From: Tetraselmis striata
Taxonomy: Eukaryota > Chlorophyta > Chlorodendrophyceae > Chlorodendrales > Chlorodendraceae
NCBI GenBank assembly: GCA_006384855.1
Contig: VCJN01003216.1
Span: 1-64,000, forward strand
Direction of reading: 5' to 3'
DNA length: 64,000 bases
Made by a program: the position numbers and the translations under genes. The notes under the pieces are model-generated. The model was not told the origin of the DNA. It did not search any database and was given only the letters and a program-made list of their open reading frames with translations. Shown here one piece after another: positions 43,600-55,194 of this stretch. Positions within the stretch are counted from its first letter, which is position 1, and the number at the start of each line of letters is the position of its first letter.

Positions 43600-44760
43600 C
43601 TTTTTACAGTGATAGTATGGTACGGGTCAAGACAGGGGTGGCCCTGGGAACACTATCAGACCCCATACCCATAGAGCGTGGCCTCCGACAGGGATGCCCC
43701 GCTTAACCCATCCTATTTAACATATTTATTAACGATATATTCGATGGGGTAGAACATCTAGGGTGTGATGTACCAGGGTGCACCGACACATTAGCGGCAA
43801 GGCAACCACTGCGCACTGGGTGCCAAATCAGTTATACGCGGACGACGTTGTTGGTATCACAGGCTCGTTCGATAACCTTCATGCCATATGATAACCTCGC
43901 AGTGGGCGGAGGACCATATTATGGGGTTGGGGTACTTAAGTGTGGGGTGATGGCATTAGGCCGATATTCCGACGAGACCGCGTTACGCGAACAAGCTGCC
44001 CGATGGCAGCTTGGGGGGGAAACGGGTACCGGTTGTAAATGAATATATGTACTTGGGTACGGTCATTAAGTCGGATTCAGGTATGCAACACATAGTATGT
44101 AGACGGCCGGGTTAAGAAGGGTAAACGCGCCATTGAGGCGCTCGATTCGGCATTTGTCGGTGGACGGGACATAATTCATATTCATGTGCATGTGTCTGTC
44201 TTTTAAAATTGTGTACGGCACGGGCTCGGGCGTTCCTTAAAGCATCCGACTGGAATACATGTATAACCCATTTAGTAGATCAGCCAAGTCGGGCGCGCCC
44301 TAACACGTGGACGTCGGGGACGGTGCGATGGTTGGATCGACTAGCTAGGGCGAACGTAGGGCTAGCTGAGGGGGCGCACCTTCCACTTGAGTGGAGGTCA
44401 TTAGCCGCGCGCGATGCCGCTAAACTAGTAAAGGCATCGGTGTGGGCGCGTTGCGAATCGTCGGCATCATTAGCACGCAATTAAACCTGGGGTATATATG
44501 TCAAGGCGTCATATGCGTCAAAACCGTTGCCACAGTACGGTGTGGGTGTCCCCGCGGGGGTTGTGGCCGGGTTGCACAGTCATCATGATACAATTACGCA
44601 CCCGGGTATTTCCCACTGCCCGCCGATTGGCCCGGATTCATGCCATGCTTGAGCGGTTCTTGGAAGACTGCCTGCATGTGGCGGAGGTGAATCTGAGACT
44701 ATCGAACATATGTTGGTGGAGTGCCCGCGGTGGGGGTATCACCGCCATACTTTTGGGTTG
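43600..44760 (+). pseudogene. Decayed LINE reverse transcriptase (family C)
   Basis: Broken frames give ERGLRQGCPA (motif B, stop where the conserved LSP should follow), PILFNIFINDIFDGVEHL, and QLYADDVVGIT (motif C, about 43833-43862). Next come YMYLGTVIKSDSGMQH, a typical post-RT strand, and GKRAIEALDSAF. Near 44690-44750, ETIEHMLVECPRW is the His/Cys half of the C-terminal zinc motif usual at the end of LINE ORF2. The family differs from the Dualen-like LINE. Stops and frameshifts are frequent, so it is an old copy. Confidence 0.75.
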
Positions 44761-45099
44761 TTAGTTCCGGAGGTTAGGGATCTTAATAGTAGTCAGGTTA
44801 TTGCGTCAACACCCGAGGACTTAACTGCCTTTATTTTGGGCGAGGTCCCCCCCTCCCTTCACGGCGCCCTGGATTTTGCTGGGAATGGGAAATTTTCCAG
44901 CTATGGCGTCGGGCCCTCCCTCACATTGCCTTCTTTGTTGCACATGCATCGCACTCCCGAAATGCTTTGCTCCGCGGGTTGGGGCTTGCCCCAACTCCCA
45001 TTACTCGAATGGGCCGACGCCCATACAGGTAGGGCGGACCTTTCGTGGTCAGTGCCGGGTATTTTGATGGCAGTGTTTTAGACGGTGATCCAACAGTGT

Positions 45100-46120
45100 T
45101 GGAAATTCCATCACTGACCTTTAATTAGTCTTGAATAATGCTTCGGCAATTTGCTTAATGACTGTGACAGAGCGTCGCCTACCCACGGCTTTCCGTACCT
45201 GGATTGCTGCCGAAACGGCCGTCGTAGAGACGCTGCAAAGGTTTCACTGGTGCCAGTCCTGTCCCGGGGCGAAAACAAAACTCACGACGCGGCTAACGTG
45301 ATTTTTTTCGCCTCAAGTGATAGCGATTGATCGCTATTGACGATGCCTTATCCCTTTTCCTGCTCCGTCCCCTTGCTTCTGCTCGTCCGCCGACGGCGAT
45401 GGCAGCTTCGGCGGGTCACTCGTTGGCAAGCTCAGTAGATACCGAGCGAAAACAGCTCGAGTAGGACCCTGCTGAGACAGCTACACGTTTGCCTGCACCA
45501 GAGAAGCATGTTGGCAGTCAGCAGTCTGCTCACCGCGGGCGCCAGCCGCACAGCCGATCGCCCCGCCGCGAGGCCAGCCAAACGTGCGGCGGCAGCACGA
45601 TGGCGGGGCGTCGACGGAGGGAGGGGACCCGGCCGGAGGGGAGTGCGACACGCCGGGCAGCACGCGGGGGCTTTCGCGGGTGCTCCTCTTCCTTCGTTGT
45701 GTCGCCGTGTCTCGTCAGTGAGCGGTGACACACGAGCTCGCCTGGCCTGCGCTGTGTCTGCGCCTCTGCGGGGCTGGCATGTACCTGTACAAATAATAAA
45801 ATACATAAATTCGGTCTGTCAGGAAACATTCGTCGTCGTCGTGGTGCTGAGAGGCATGGTCCATGCGAAACATGAGCAGTGGGTGCGAAGGTGACGTGTA
45901 TTTCGCAGTCAGGCCTGAACAGGGTGGATGTCAGGCGGGCTGGCCCTTACGGCTCGTAGTATTACTTCTCCGCCGCGGCGCGTTTTTTCTCCGCTGGTTC
46001 GCGGTGGGGTGGGCGGGGCGGGCTGACCGGAGAGCACAGGCGGTATCGCTTCAGCCTGGTCATGCACCGACAGCGGGAGCGGGACCCTTCGTGGGACAGA
46101 CACTAGCAAGGAGCTTTAAA
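45100..46120. other. Region upstream of the TLDc gene
   Basis: It includes a near-copy (45256-45295) of sequence found at 43503-43545 on the other side of the LINE-C remnant, and a short perfect stem (ATAGCGAT-TG-ATCGCTAT at about 45318). An arginine/alanine-rich open frame 45508-45894 has no recognisable domain. The promoter and 5' UTR of the TLDc gene probably lie here. Confidence 0.35.
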
Positions 46121-46324
46121 ATGGGATCCGATGACACCGATCACATGACACTTGCCGCCGAGAAGGCGTCGGCGGATATCGGATTGTGGTGTTCAGTGAT
46201 TCTCGTGCTGGGTATCCCCGGCGGTGCAGCGGTGCTGCTTTTGTGTTAAGGTGGTACTACATATGATGCACTTGTGGAACTGTTATGAGGTAGTGCCTGT
46301 CTGCCAACATCTCCCCTGAGGCAG

Positions 46325-46362
<38 letters not shown>

Positions 46363-46952
46363 CCCCAACCCCCCGGAACCGGCGCAGCGCGCGGCCTACT
46401 CGACAGGCTGTTTGGCGGCGGCGCGGAAGCTGCATCCGATGAAGCAGCAGAGGAGGAGGCTGAACTTGTGGCCGCGGAGGACCTGCCCTTCCCCGCCGAC
46501 CTCCTGGACGACACCTTTCTGCAGGCGCGCCCCGTGCCCCATCCCCCACCTGCGCCGCTGAGGCGCATGTGCTCGCCGGCACCGAGGCAGTCGATGTGAT
46601 ATGCGGCGCAGGGGCGCGACCTGGCGATGGCTTACTGCGCCTCGCGGGACGGCTTTGACGCGCGAGTTTTTCATAACAAGGTGGACCAGAAGGTGCGGGC
46701 GCTCGTGCTCCACGCGGCATGCACCAGTCGCACCGCCGCCATGTAGGCCATGTAGACCACACCGAGCCTGCGCTTTCGGTAACGCCGCTTGCAGGGGTCA
46801 ATCAGGCGCGCACTGGCAGCATTTCCCTAGTCAGCATGCGGGCCGAGTCTGTACGGCCGAGCGCCGTCTTCCGTCAGCAAATCCGTGCACTCATATGTTA
46901 GTTGTTCCATTTTGCCCCGCACACCCAAGACGGCACTGCGCTGCTGCTTCCG

Positions 46953-47039
<87 letters not shown>

Positions 47040-49283
47040 CTCCATGTTAACTGTGTTAGGTTGTTGTCAGACACAGTGGCTTCTGAGCTCCCGGCTTGGC
47101 TGGCCTGCAGGGGCCCTGCGTGGTCTACGCGGAGACGGAAGTGGGCGTGCGATTCGGCGGCTTCAACTCGGAGGGCTTCTCCAGCTCGGACGACTACGCG
47201 GCCAGCTTTGCGGCGTTCCTATACTGCTGGCCGGGCAGTGGGGAGGAGTGCGTCAAGCTGGGCAAGGTGGGCGCTTGGCGTGCAACTGTAAGCTGAAAGC
47301 ATGAATGTGGCGGTCCCGCATGTGCGGGCCCGGGGAACGGACTTTTGGTGCTACCGGGGGGGTAGCGTTTACATCGCGACATTCCAGCCTTCGAGTTCAG
47401 TTCTTCGGCTTGCTGTAGCAGAGAGTTTCAAAATAGTTTGAACCTGGCGATGGCAGCTTTCAAAATCGAACCTCCGGAATGTACAAGTCCGCGATGGAGG
47501 ATATGGTACATCTTTCTTGATGCCACCCAGCCTGCAGCGAGGTACTCACAACATGCCATAGTAAAGCTATAGTAACTTATGAAGTAACTTGACAGTTGAA
47601 TCAGCGATGCGTCGATTTTTAAGAAAATTTTAAAATAACGGGTTCTATATCACTGGCCTACAGTTCCATGAATTGCATTGCCAGCGCTTTGAAGTACCAG
47701 AACTTTTTTGTCCATTACCAGCAGCGAGTAGCGAGTACCAGTACTCATAGCCTCCCAACCGTGAGATCGTAATCGGACGGCTGTGTAATTAAGAACCGTG
47801 GGCGGGCGGGTGGGCGGGTGGGTGGGCGGGTGGGTGGATTATAGTACTTGGTAGTAAATGCCAGTAGATAAGCGCTTTAGTCATGCACCTATAGCCTATA
47901 GGCCCGATCCGCTGCACTATATGGGTACCCGTACGGCAATAAAGCTTACCGCCGAAAAATCGACGCGTCGCTGGATCATCCCGTACTTTCGCTGACACGA
48001 AGGAAGTAAAGTGGCATTGTATTGAATAAGGTTCATGCTACGGGTGCAAGTCCACCCTGTGCGGGTTGATGTAGTCAGGCCTAAGACAGCTGGCGCCAGG
48101 GAGCAGAGTTGCAAGAGATTTCAATTTCAATTTGAATACTAATAAATCATCTTAGGAGGTAAAGGACTCCAGACCTTTGAAATTGCGCATTGTTGTCCCT
48201 TATCATATTCAAAACTCGGAATTCGATGTCTCGTACGATGGAAGTGCGAGCGAATCTACAGGGGTGGCGTCTCGCTGCCCGCCCGCCTGCATGTGTATGT
48301 GTGTGTTGGGGGGGGGGTGATTGTTGGGGGGCCGTTGCTTTTCCCACAAGCTTGGTACCTAGGTCAAGGGCTCCGCTCCACACCCGAGCAGCGCTTGTGT
48401 GACCAGAGCGGGCGCTGGTTGGTGCAGGTGGGCGGTCCCGAGGCGGCGGTGTTTGACTACGCTCGAGGTGCGCCGGCGCTGGGGCCCTTTTCAAATGCAT
48501 CGGCTCCGCGGGGTACGCGCGTTTATTTGCGGCCTTGCTCGTGGCTGACGCAGCTCGGCTCGGGGCGACGCAGGCGGGCCGCAGTGGGGGGCGGACGCGC
48601 TGATCATCGGGCCACCGCAGGCGCCGGTGATGGGCGGAATGAGCGGCCCGGACAGCCCCACCGGGGGCGGCGCGGGCAACCTGCGCACCGCCAAGTCCCG
48701 GCTGGGGCAGGCGTATGAGATGGTGCCCGAGGAGTACGGGGACCGCTCGCTGTTTGGCGGCACCGCGACAGAGGCCAAGCTGAGGGAGGTGCAGGTCGGC
48801 CTCCCCCTTCCCATCTGCTGCCAACAACGCCAACATGGTTAAGAGGGAGGGAGGGAGGGAGGGGTGGAGGAATTAAAGTCAAAAGTGTCGCTTCGCGGAC
48901 TTTATTATTGCAGTAAATACCGCAGCTACGAGTCATGACGACAGACAGCGTGATCATAGTAAGTTATATTGATAACTGACTGCACCATGGAGAATGATGT
49001 TCCACTAATTGTAGCGACAATGCTAGCACAACAATGATGAATATAAATACAAATACAAATACAAATACAAATACACATACACATACAAATACAAATACAA
49101 ATATAAATGTAAATATAAATGTAAATGTAAATGTAAATATAAACAAATAAATAAATATATTTATTTATTTATGTAGTTGTTTATCTTTACATTTATATTT
49201 ATATTTATATTTTCATATATAAACACTATAAAGCACAGCAGCACAAAGTACACTAACATCGCTTCAAGCAGGACGTGTCGCCA

Positions 49284-49319
<36 letters not shown>

Positions 49320-49384
49320 CCTGAGTGCAAAGCGTGGTGGCTCGCCAGGTGTTCTTTGCGCCGGAGATCGCCAAGCTGTACTAG
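46121..49384 (+). CDS. TLDc-domain protein with N-terminal membrane segment, seven exons
   Basis: Exons are 46121-46223, 46388-46533, 46612-46704, 47111-47266, 48428-48467, 48574-48794 and 49349-49384: 795 nt, 264 residues, all junctions in phase with GT-AG introns. The start ATG gives MGSDDTDHMTLAAEK and a hydrophobic helix (IGLWCSVILVLGIPG), then an acidic linker with LPFPADLLDDTFLQ. The TLDc part follows: AYCASRDGFDARVFHNKVD, CVVYAETEVGVRFGGFNSEG, AAVFDYARGGPQWGADALII, APVMGGMSGPDSP, RTAKSRLGQAYE, SLFGG and the closing VFFAPEIAKLY. TLDc proteins are linked to oxidative-stress resistance and V-ATPase regulation. The plant proteins with this motif set are little studied. The exon 3 donor is the least certain border. 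Intron 4 carries a TIR element. Confidence 0.8.
46954..47036. repeat. (AC)n microsatellite in TLDc intron 3
   Basis: About 41 uninterrupted CA units lie between exons 3 and 4 of the TLDc gene. Confidence 0.95.
47578..47976 (+). mobile_element. TIR element, copy 2 (shortest, about 400 bp) in TLDc intron 4
   Basis: The 5' part TATGAAGTAACTTGACAGTTG runs into AATCAGCGATGCGTCGATTTTT (47599-47620), and the 3' end GAAAAATCGACGCGTCGCTGGAT (47954-47976) is its inverse. It keeps the CCGTGGGCGGGCGGGTGGGCGG run at 47799-47833 and the TATGGGTACCCGTACGG dyad region. It has no coding content. This copy defines the intact non-autonomous unit. Confidence 0.75.
49041..49225. repeat. AT-rich inverted hexamer repeat in TLDc intron 6
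   Basis: A run of AAATAC/AAATGT-type hexamers is followed by its inverse (TTATAT, TTACAT). The two meet in a perfect 26-nt palindrome at 49145-49170 built of AAAT units. Confidence 0.8.
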
Positions 49385-49523
49385 CGCTCGCAAAGCGCCG
49401 TCATTGCTGTCCGATTTCACTGAGGCGTCAGGCAGGTTGCCCTCCTGGGCAGCGGCGATCCCATGCCGGCAGGAGGTAGTACCTGCATGGTGAATGTGGT
49501 TCTCCGCCTATGCGTATGGCGCC

Positions 49524-49528
49524 TGTAA
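49524..49528 (+). terminator. TGTAA polyadenylation signal, TLDc gene
   Basis: TGTAA lies 140 nt after the stop codon, the same distance class as in the other host genes. Confidence 0.6.
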
Positions 49529-49609
49529 TCAGGCTTTGAAGCAGTCACAAGATAGGCCGCCTAAGCGACGGGTGGTGAAAGGAGAACGGCTGCTTCGTGA
49601 TGGAGAAAA

Positions 49610-49614
49610 TTACA
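49610..49614 (-). terminator. TGTAA polyadenylation signal, WSC-like gene
   Basis: TTACA on the plus strand is TGTAA on the minus strand, 147 nt beyond the stop of the convergent gene at 49761. The two 3' UTRs therefore nearly touch. Confidence 0.55.
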
Positions 49615-49760
49615 GCATTTCAAAACCGAACTACTATGACGACGCCAGAGTATTGTCCTTCGAGAGAAGCGAGGGGGGGGGGGGGACTTCCGTGATCATG
49701 TGATGTTGTTGTAGAGCAGCAAGTGCGCACTTTCCAGTGGGTGCTGCTGTGTCATGTCCT

Positions 49761-52700
49761 TCACTCCTTCGGTGTCATTCGGTAAACCGCGTTCTTGCAG
49801 ATGCTGCCAAACAGCGTGTACGTCATGCCGTCGCGAGTCACGCTCCATCCCTCACCCGCATCGCACGCCGAGTCGTCCAACTGCTGGAAAGGAGCCTGCC
49901 CGTTCACGCCGCGGTCGCCGTACCAGCACTCCATGCGGTCATCCGACGAGCATTGGGCGCACTGAGCGCCAAACACCTCCTCGCCGTTGTCCAGCGCCTT
50001 CTGCGCGCACTCCTCCAGCGTCAGGTGCTCTGCCACGTGCGCGAAGGCCCGGCCGTCGCAGTCGTCGGCGTTGCAGGACTCATAGGTCAGGTCGTAGTCG
50101 GCAGCCACTACATCGGTAAAGGTGTAGACGGCGTTGGTGCAGACGCTGCCGAGGAAGGGCGCGGTGATGCCCAGGAAGGAGTCGGTCAGGCCCTCACCGG
50201 CGCAAGAGGCGTCGTCGATGAGGGGGAACTCAGCGCTGCCCAGGACGCCCTTGTTGCCAAACCAACACTCAAAGCGGTTGTCCCCGGAGCCCTCCGGGTG
50301 CTGCGCGCCGAAGGAGGTCTCGCCAGCGGCGCGGGCGAGGTTAAGGCACTCGGTGAAGGTGATGCTGGGAATGACGTTGGAGAAGGCACGCGAGCCGCAG
50401 TCCTGGTAGCAGCCGGTGTAGGAGATGGCGGGGGTCGATGTGGCGGGTGTGGTGGTGGGAGAAGGTGTCGGAGCAGGTGTCGGCGCAGGGGTCGGAGCTG
50501 GTGTTGGGGCGCGGGTCGGAGCAGGCGTCGGAACAGGTGTCGGCGCTGGGGTCGGAGCTGGTGTTGGTGCCGGGGTAGGAGCAGGGGTTGGGGCGAGGGT
50601 CGGCGAGGGTGTCGGAGCAGGGGTCGGCGCAGGGGTCGGAGCTGGTGTTGGTGCGGGGGTCGGGACAGGCGTCGGAGCAGGGGTCGGCGCTGGGGTCGGA
50701 GCGGGTGTTGGTGCCGGGGTCGGGGCAGGCGTCGGAGCTGGTGTTGGTGCGGGGGTCGGCACAGGCGTCGGAACGGCTGTCGGCGCAGCAGTCGGAGCTG
50801 GTGTCGGGGCAGGAGTGGCAGATATCTTCGGCGTCATGCGGTACACCGCGTTCGTGCAGATGCTGCCAAACAGCGTGTACATCATGACGCCGTCGCGGGT
50901 TACGCTCCATCCCTCGCCCGCGTCGCACGCCGAGTCGTCCAACTGCTGGAAAGGAGCCTGCCCGTTCACGCCGCGGTCGCCGTACCAGCACTCCATGCGG
51001 TCATCCGACGAGCATTGGGCGCACTGAGCGCCAAACACCTCCTCGCCGTTGTCCAGCGCCTTCTGCGCGCACTCTTCCAGCGTCAGGTGCTCTGCCACGT
51101 GCGCGAAGGCCCGGCCGTCGCAGTCGTCGGCGTTGCAGGACTCATAGGTCAGGTCGTAGTCGGCAGCCACTACATCGGTAAAGGTGTAGACGGCGTTGGT
51201 GCAGACGCTGCCGAGGAAGGGCGCGGTGATGCCCAGGAAGGAGTCGGTCAGGCCCTCACCGGCGCAAGAGGCGTCGTCGATGAGGGGGAACTCGGCGCTG
51301 CCCAGGACGCCCTTGTTGCCAAACCAACACTCAAAGCGGTTGTCCCCGGAGCCCTCCGGGTGCTGCGCGCCGAAGGAGGTCTCGCCAGCGGCGCGGGCGA
51401 GGTTAAGGCACTCGGTGAAGGTGATGCTGGGAATGACGTTGGAGAAGGCACGCGAGCCGCAGTCCTGGTAGCAGCCGGTGTAGGAGATGGCGGGGGTCGA
51501 TGTGGCGGGTGTGGTGGTGGGAGAAGGTGTCGGAGCAGGTGTCGGCGCAGGGGTCGGAGCTGGTGTTGGGGCGCGGGTCGGAGCAGGCGTCGGAACAGGT
51601 GTCGGCGCTGGGGTCGGAGCTGGTGTTGGTGCCGGGGTAGGAGCAGGGGTTGGGGCGGGGGTTGGCGCAGGGGTCGGCGAGGGTGTCGGAGCAGGGGTCG
51701 GCGCAGGGGTCGGAGCTGGTGTTGGTGCGGAGGTCGGGACAGGCGTCGGAGCAGGGGTCGGCGCTGGGGTCGGAGCGGGTGTTGGTGCCGGGGTCGGGGC
51801 AGGCGTCGGAGCTGGTGTTGGTGCGGGGGTCGGCACAGGCGTCGGAACGGCTGTCGGCGCAGCAGTCGGAGCTGGTGTCGGGGCAGGAGTGGCAGATATC
51901 TTCGGCGTCATGCGGTACACCGCGTTCGTGCAGATGCTGCCAAACAGCGTGTACATCATGACGCCGTCGCGGGTCACGCTCCATCCCTCGCCCGCGTCGC
52001 ACGCCGAGTCGTCCAACTGCTGGAAAGGGGCCTGCCCGTTCACGCCGCGGTCGCCGTACCAGCACTCCATGCGGTCATCCGACGAGCACTGGGCGCACTG
52101 AGCGCCAAACACCTCCTCGCCGTTGTCCAGCGCCTTCTGCGCGCACTCTTCCAGCGTCAGGTGCTCTGCCACGTGCGCGAAGGCCCGGCCGTCGCAGTCG
52201 TCGGCGTTGCAGGACTCATAGGTCAGGTCGTAGTCGGCAGCCACTACATCGGTAAAGGTGTAGACGGCGTTGGTGCAGACGCTGCCGAGGAAGGGCGCGG
52301 TGATGCCCAGGAAGGAGTCGGTCAGGCCCTCACCGGCGCAAGAGGCGTCGTCGATGAGGGGGAACTCGGCGCTGCCCAGGACGCCCTTGTTGCCAAACCA
52401 ACACTCAAAGCGGTTGTCCCCGGAGCCCTCCGGGTGCTGCGCGCCGAAGGAGGTCTCGCCAGCGGCGCGGGCGAGGTTGAGGCACTCGGTGAAGGTGATG
52501 CTGGGAATGACGTTGGAGAAGGCACGCGAGCCGCAGTCCTGGTAGCAGCCGGTGTAGGAGATGGCGGGGGTCGATGTGGCGGGTGTGGTGGTGGGGGGAG
52601 GGCCGCCGGCCGAATGCAGCCATAGCTTGAAGCTATAGTCGATGTCGCCGCTCTCAGGGAGGCCATACCAGAAGCCGCGGCCAGCGATCACGCTGTTTGA

Positions 52701-53138
52701 ACACTTGGAGAAGTAGCCGCTGTACTGGCTCAGCGGCACCAGCTTCCACGAGTACTGGCTGCCTACAGCAAGAGAGGGCGTGGCGACGCCGAAGTCGAAA
52801 TCGTAGAACTGCGCGGCGCTGGGGGTGAGGTTCTGCGGCCAGGAGATGGGGTCGGAGGGGTTCAGGCTGAGCTTATTGGCGCTGATGGCGAGGAGGTCGC
52901 CCATCTCGCCTGAGTAAAGGCGCAGCTCATAGGTGGTGACGTAGTGCGGGTTGGGTCTGATCCAGACTGATAGCACGCTCACGCTGCCGGAGCTGACGGG
53001 GTAGAAGGACTGGCCGACGGGGTTGTTGATGGGGGTTGTGCCGGGGCCGCAGTCGACGGAGACGTCGAGGACTGAGCTGGCTACCACGCCGCCCAGGAAT
53101 AAGCAGCACAGTGCCAGCAGCGCGACGGCACGAACCAT
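49761..53138 (-). CDS. Secreted WSC-like repeat protein with PT-rich linkers (1125 residues)
   Basis: The ATG at 53138 is chosen because it starts a signal peptide ([17 protein letters not shown]). The frame is open upstream only through GC-rich low-complexity sequence. After an N-terminal beta-rich domain (to about residue 180) come three copies of a two-part cysteine domain. Part 1 starts [15 protein letters not shown] and ends FECWFGN...CTNAVYTF. Part 2 starts [20 protein letters not shown] and ends MECWYGDRG...CTNAVYRM. Copies lie at about residues 193-408, 551-766 and 907-1124, separated by (PTPA)n linkers. GCYxD, TxxEC and ECW(F/Y)G fit the WSC/apple-like carbohydrate-binding class. A cell-wall or extracellular-matrix role is likely by analogy. 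The gene appears intronless. Confidence 0.8.
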   Translation of the reverse strand: MVRAVALLALCCLFLGGVVASSVLDVSVDCGPGTTPINNPVGQSFYPVSSGSVSVLSVWIRPNPHYVTTYELRLYSGEMGDLLAISANKLSLNPSDPISWPQNLTPSAAQFYDFDFGVATPSLAVGSQYSWKLVPLSQYSGYFSKCSNSVIAGRGFWYGLPESGDIDYSFKLWLHSAGGPPPTTTPATSTPAISYTGCYQDCGSRAFSNVIPSITFTECLNLARAAGETSFGAQHPEGSGDNRFECWFGNKGVLGSAEFPLIDDASCAGEGLTDSFLGITAPFLGSVCTNAVYTFTDVVAADYDLTYESCNADDCDGRAFAHVAEHLTLEECAQKALDNGEEVFGAQCAQCSSDDRMECWYGDRGVNGQAPFQQLDDSACDAGEGWSVTRDGVMMYTLFGSICTNAVYRMTPKISATPAPTPAPTAAPTAVPTPVPTPAPTPAPTPAPTPAPTPAPTPAPTPAPTPVPTSAPTPAPTPAPTPAPTPSPTPAPTPAPTPAPTPAPTPAPTPAPTPVPTPAPTRAPTPAPTPAPTPAPTPSPTTTPATSTPAISYTGCYQDCGSRAFSNVIPSITFTECLNLARAAGETSFGAQHPEGSGDNRFECWFGNKGVLGSAEFPLIDDASCAGEGLTDSFLGITAPFLGSVCTNAVYTFTDVVAADYDLTYESCNADDCDGRAFAHVAEHLTLEECAQKALDNGEEVFGAQCAQCSSDDRMECWYGDRGVNGQAPFQQLDDSACDAGEGWSVTRDGVMMYTLFGSICTNAVYRMTPKISATPAPTPAPTAAPTAVPTPVPTPAPTPAPTPAPTPAPTPAPTPAPTPAPTPVPTPAPTPAPTPAPTPAPTPSPTLAPTPAPTPAPTPAPTPAPTPVPTPAPTRAPTPAPTPAPTPAPTPSPTTTPATSTPAISYTGCYQDCGSRAFSNVIPSITFTECLNLARAAGETSFGAQHPEGSGDNRFECWFGNKGVLGSAEFPLIDDASCAGEGLTDSFLGITAPFLGSVCTNAVYTFTDVVAADYDLTYESCNADDCDGRAFAHVAEHLTLEECAQKALDNGEEVFGAQCAQCSSDDRMECWYGDRGVNGQAPFQQLDDSACDAGEGWSVTRDGMTYTLFGSICKNAVYRMTPKE
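49770..52590 (-). repeat. Three tandem coding repeats of 1062-1074 bp
   Basis: The landmark GATGCTGGGAATGACGTTGG recurs at 50361, 51423 and 52497, so the period is 1062 and then 1074 bp (354 and 358 codons). Domain parts are nearly identical at DNA level; the PT linkers differ by whole four-codon units. This is a recent duplication or ongoing gene conversion. Confidence 0.95.
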
Positions 53139-55194
53139 CTGAATGTTAGTCGAGTAGCGGTAAGCCTCTTCAGGTACGGGTAGAGTTTCTCGTTTTGCTT
53201 TCGCTGGAAAGTTGTTATCTCTTGGCTGCACCTGCTGGGGTATAGTCGCTATATGTAGCAATCTCCGCCTCGGGCGGGAGCCCTCCCGCATGCGCTGTAT
53301 GCGCTGTATGCGCTGTCGCGCGATCAGGGAGGCGGATGTACGGGCGGATAACCCCCCCCCCCCCCCCCCCCCCCCTCCCCCCGGACAATCCCGCCCACTT
53401 CCGGCTTCCCACAGTACAGTAGGACTTACCTTTATCCGACTCCTCCGCCGCGCGCGTCCTCTCGCCGCGCGAGCGTATGTATTACAACATATCATCCTGA
53501 TGTAACTGATTGCCTTTTATTTTGGTGATTTCCGATATCGCCTTCTGCTGCTAGCTCATGTAATCATCATCCTGATGTAACTCCTACGAGTAACGATTAG
53601 CGACTGTGAGGATCACGAACCCAACGTACCTGTACACGTGGTGAGTACACGGGCAGACAAACCTGAGCGTAAAGCCCGATCACCATCGACCCTCATCGCC
53701 GCCCGCGGCCCGCCTGATGGCATCCCTGCGCGCTCCTGGTACCAGTACCATAACCAGCAGGTACCAGTCCTGTGAATTGACGCTCTGAATATTTCAAAGG
53801 GCCAGTGCTGGTACCCGTAGTAACTATGAATACATAATTATGAGGACCTTTCTGATTGTCCTTTTTTTTTGGTGATTTCCGATATCGCCTTCTGCTGCTA
53901 GCTCATGCAAATAATTATGAATACATCCATCGCTTTATTTGTCATCGCAAGTACGCAAGTCGCGAATAAATTCTTCGACGACCATTCTTGCTCGTACCGG
54001 TGGCATTCTTACTCGTACCGGTGTGGTCTCGGAACTACCAGTAGTACACTACGCTTCAAAATAAATGGCAAACCCTAATTTGGGTAGGGTCTGTGCTCAC
54101 GCGCAATCGAAGCGCGTGGCGCCAATCCTAATATAGGGGTATGTTGCTTGGGCAGGAGTGCTGGCTACAGCCCCCATATTTTAGATTGAATTGATTTGGC
54201 CGTGTACATTGAGGTGTATGTAGATGTAAAAACGAGGCACGAATTTCGCACATCTCGAGTTTACATTAGCACAAATATTCAGAAAAATATTCCTACGCGC
54301 AGCACATGAGGAGTCTTTGGCATGGCTCTATAGCAATAGACTGCCCATAGATGTGCTCGCATGGTTCCGCGAGTGATCCCGCATCGCGCCTTCCAACCGC
54401 TCATAATGCCCGTGTACATCAGCGTTACACCTATCACGAGGCACGTACTCGTGTGAGCGGCGAATTGCTTTGTAATGAGCATGCGCACCTTTTGGCAACC
54501 GCTTCATGTGGTAGCGCGCTACTAGCTCTACACGGTGGGGCAAGCACGTATCCAACTCTTACGGCGCGCGCCGTAAGAGCATCTAAAAACCCCGTAAGTC
54601 CGATTTCGGCATAGATCGGCTATCTTTCCGTCAGAATTCTACGACTTGAGCAGTAGTTTCGCACCCCGAACTTATTCTAAACACCGGCAAGTCACCCCGC
54701 GTCCCAGCCAGCTCGGCGGGTTTTAGTAATGCGTTGATACTCGAAAAATGCTCACCAACTACCCCTGGAGGACAGTTCGCTTACCATTAATTTTGAAGCG
54801 TAGTGAGCAACCCAACTACAAAGTCTTCGTGCTCCCAACGATCGCAGTGCCACGCAATGCGCCCATGCTAGCTACGCATGTTTGTACAATATCACGCCCT
54901 AGTTTTGTTTCCCTTGCAAGATATGCGCGCATATTGGTTTTGGACTTTGGTTTCGGAGATCGGCAATAAACGCTTTAATTTAAAGTAAACGTGATTTTAT
55001 ATAATGTATGGCATCCGGTAAAGTTCAGTACTTTAGACGATGATCGCATGTGCATCATGCATCGTCACGTGTGCGCGTGCCAAGCGCCCCCTTAGCTTTG
55101 TTACCTAGCCTATGCATGGCGTGCATCGTTTGAAGATTTGTTTGGACGGCCGGCATGTGTTCGTGGACACTAACCGCATTTCGCACTGTGTTGG
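53139..55194. other. Upstream region of the WSC-like gene and gene-free interval
   Basis: A run of 24 C residues lies at 53352-53375. Two 5'-truncated retroposon ends share GGTGATTTCCGATATCGCC followed by TTCTGCTGCTAGCTCATG (at about 53522-53562 and 53869-53910). A perfect 24-nt palindrome is at 54556-54579. No supported genes; frames at 54351-54614 and 54748-54969 show no recognisable features. Confidence 0.4.

Noticed and set aside
46954-47036. Regulatory or coding role of the (AC)n tract
   Set aside because: It is a simple microsatellite in an intron; the TH/CV repeats encoded in short frames across it are artefacts.
49737-52625. 962-codon plus-strand open frame opposite the WSC-like gene
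   Set aside because: It is the antisense of a tandemly repeated GC-rich gene. It translates to R/G/V repeats without a domain, while the minus strand has a signal peptide and conserved cysteines.
53139-53495. In-frame N-terminal extension of the WSC-like protein
   Set aside because: It would place 119 residues, including a poly-Gly run from a C homopolymer, before an obvious signal peptide.
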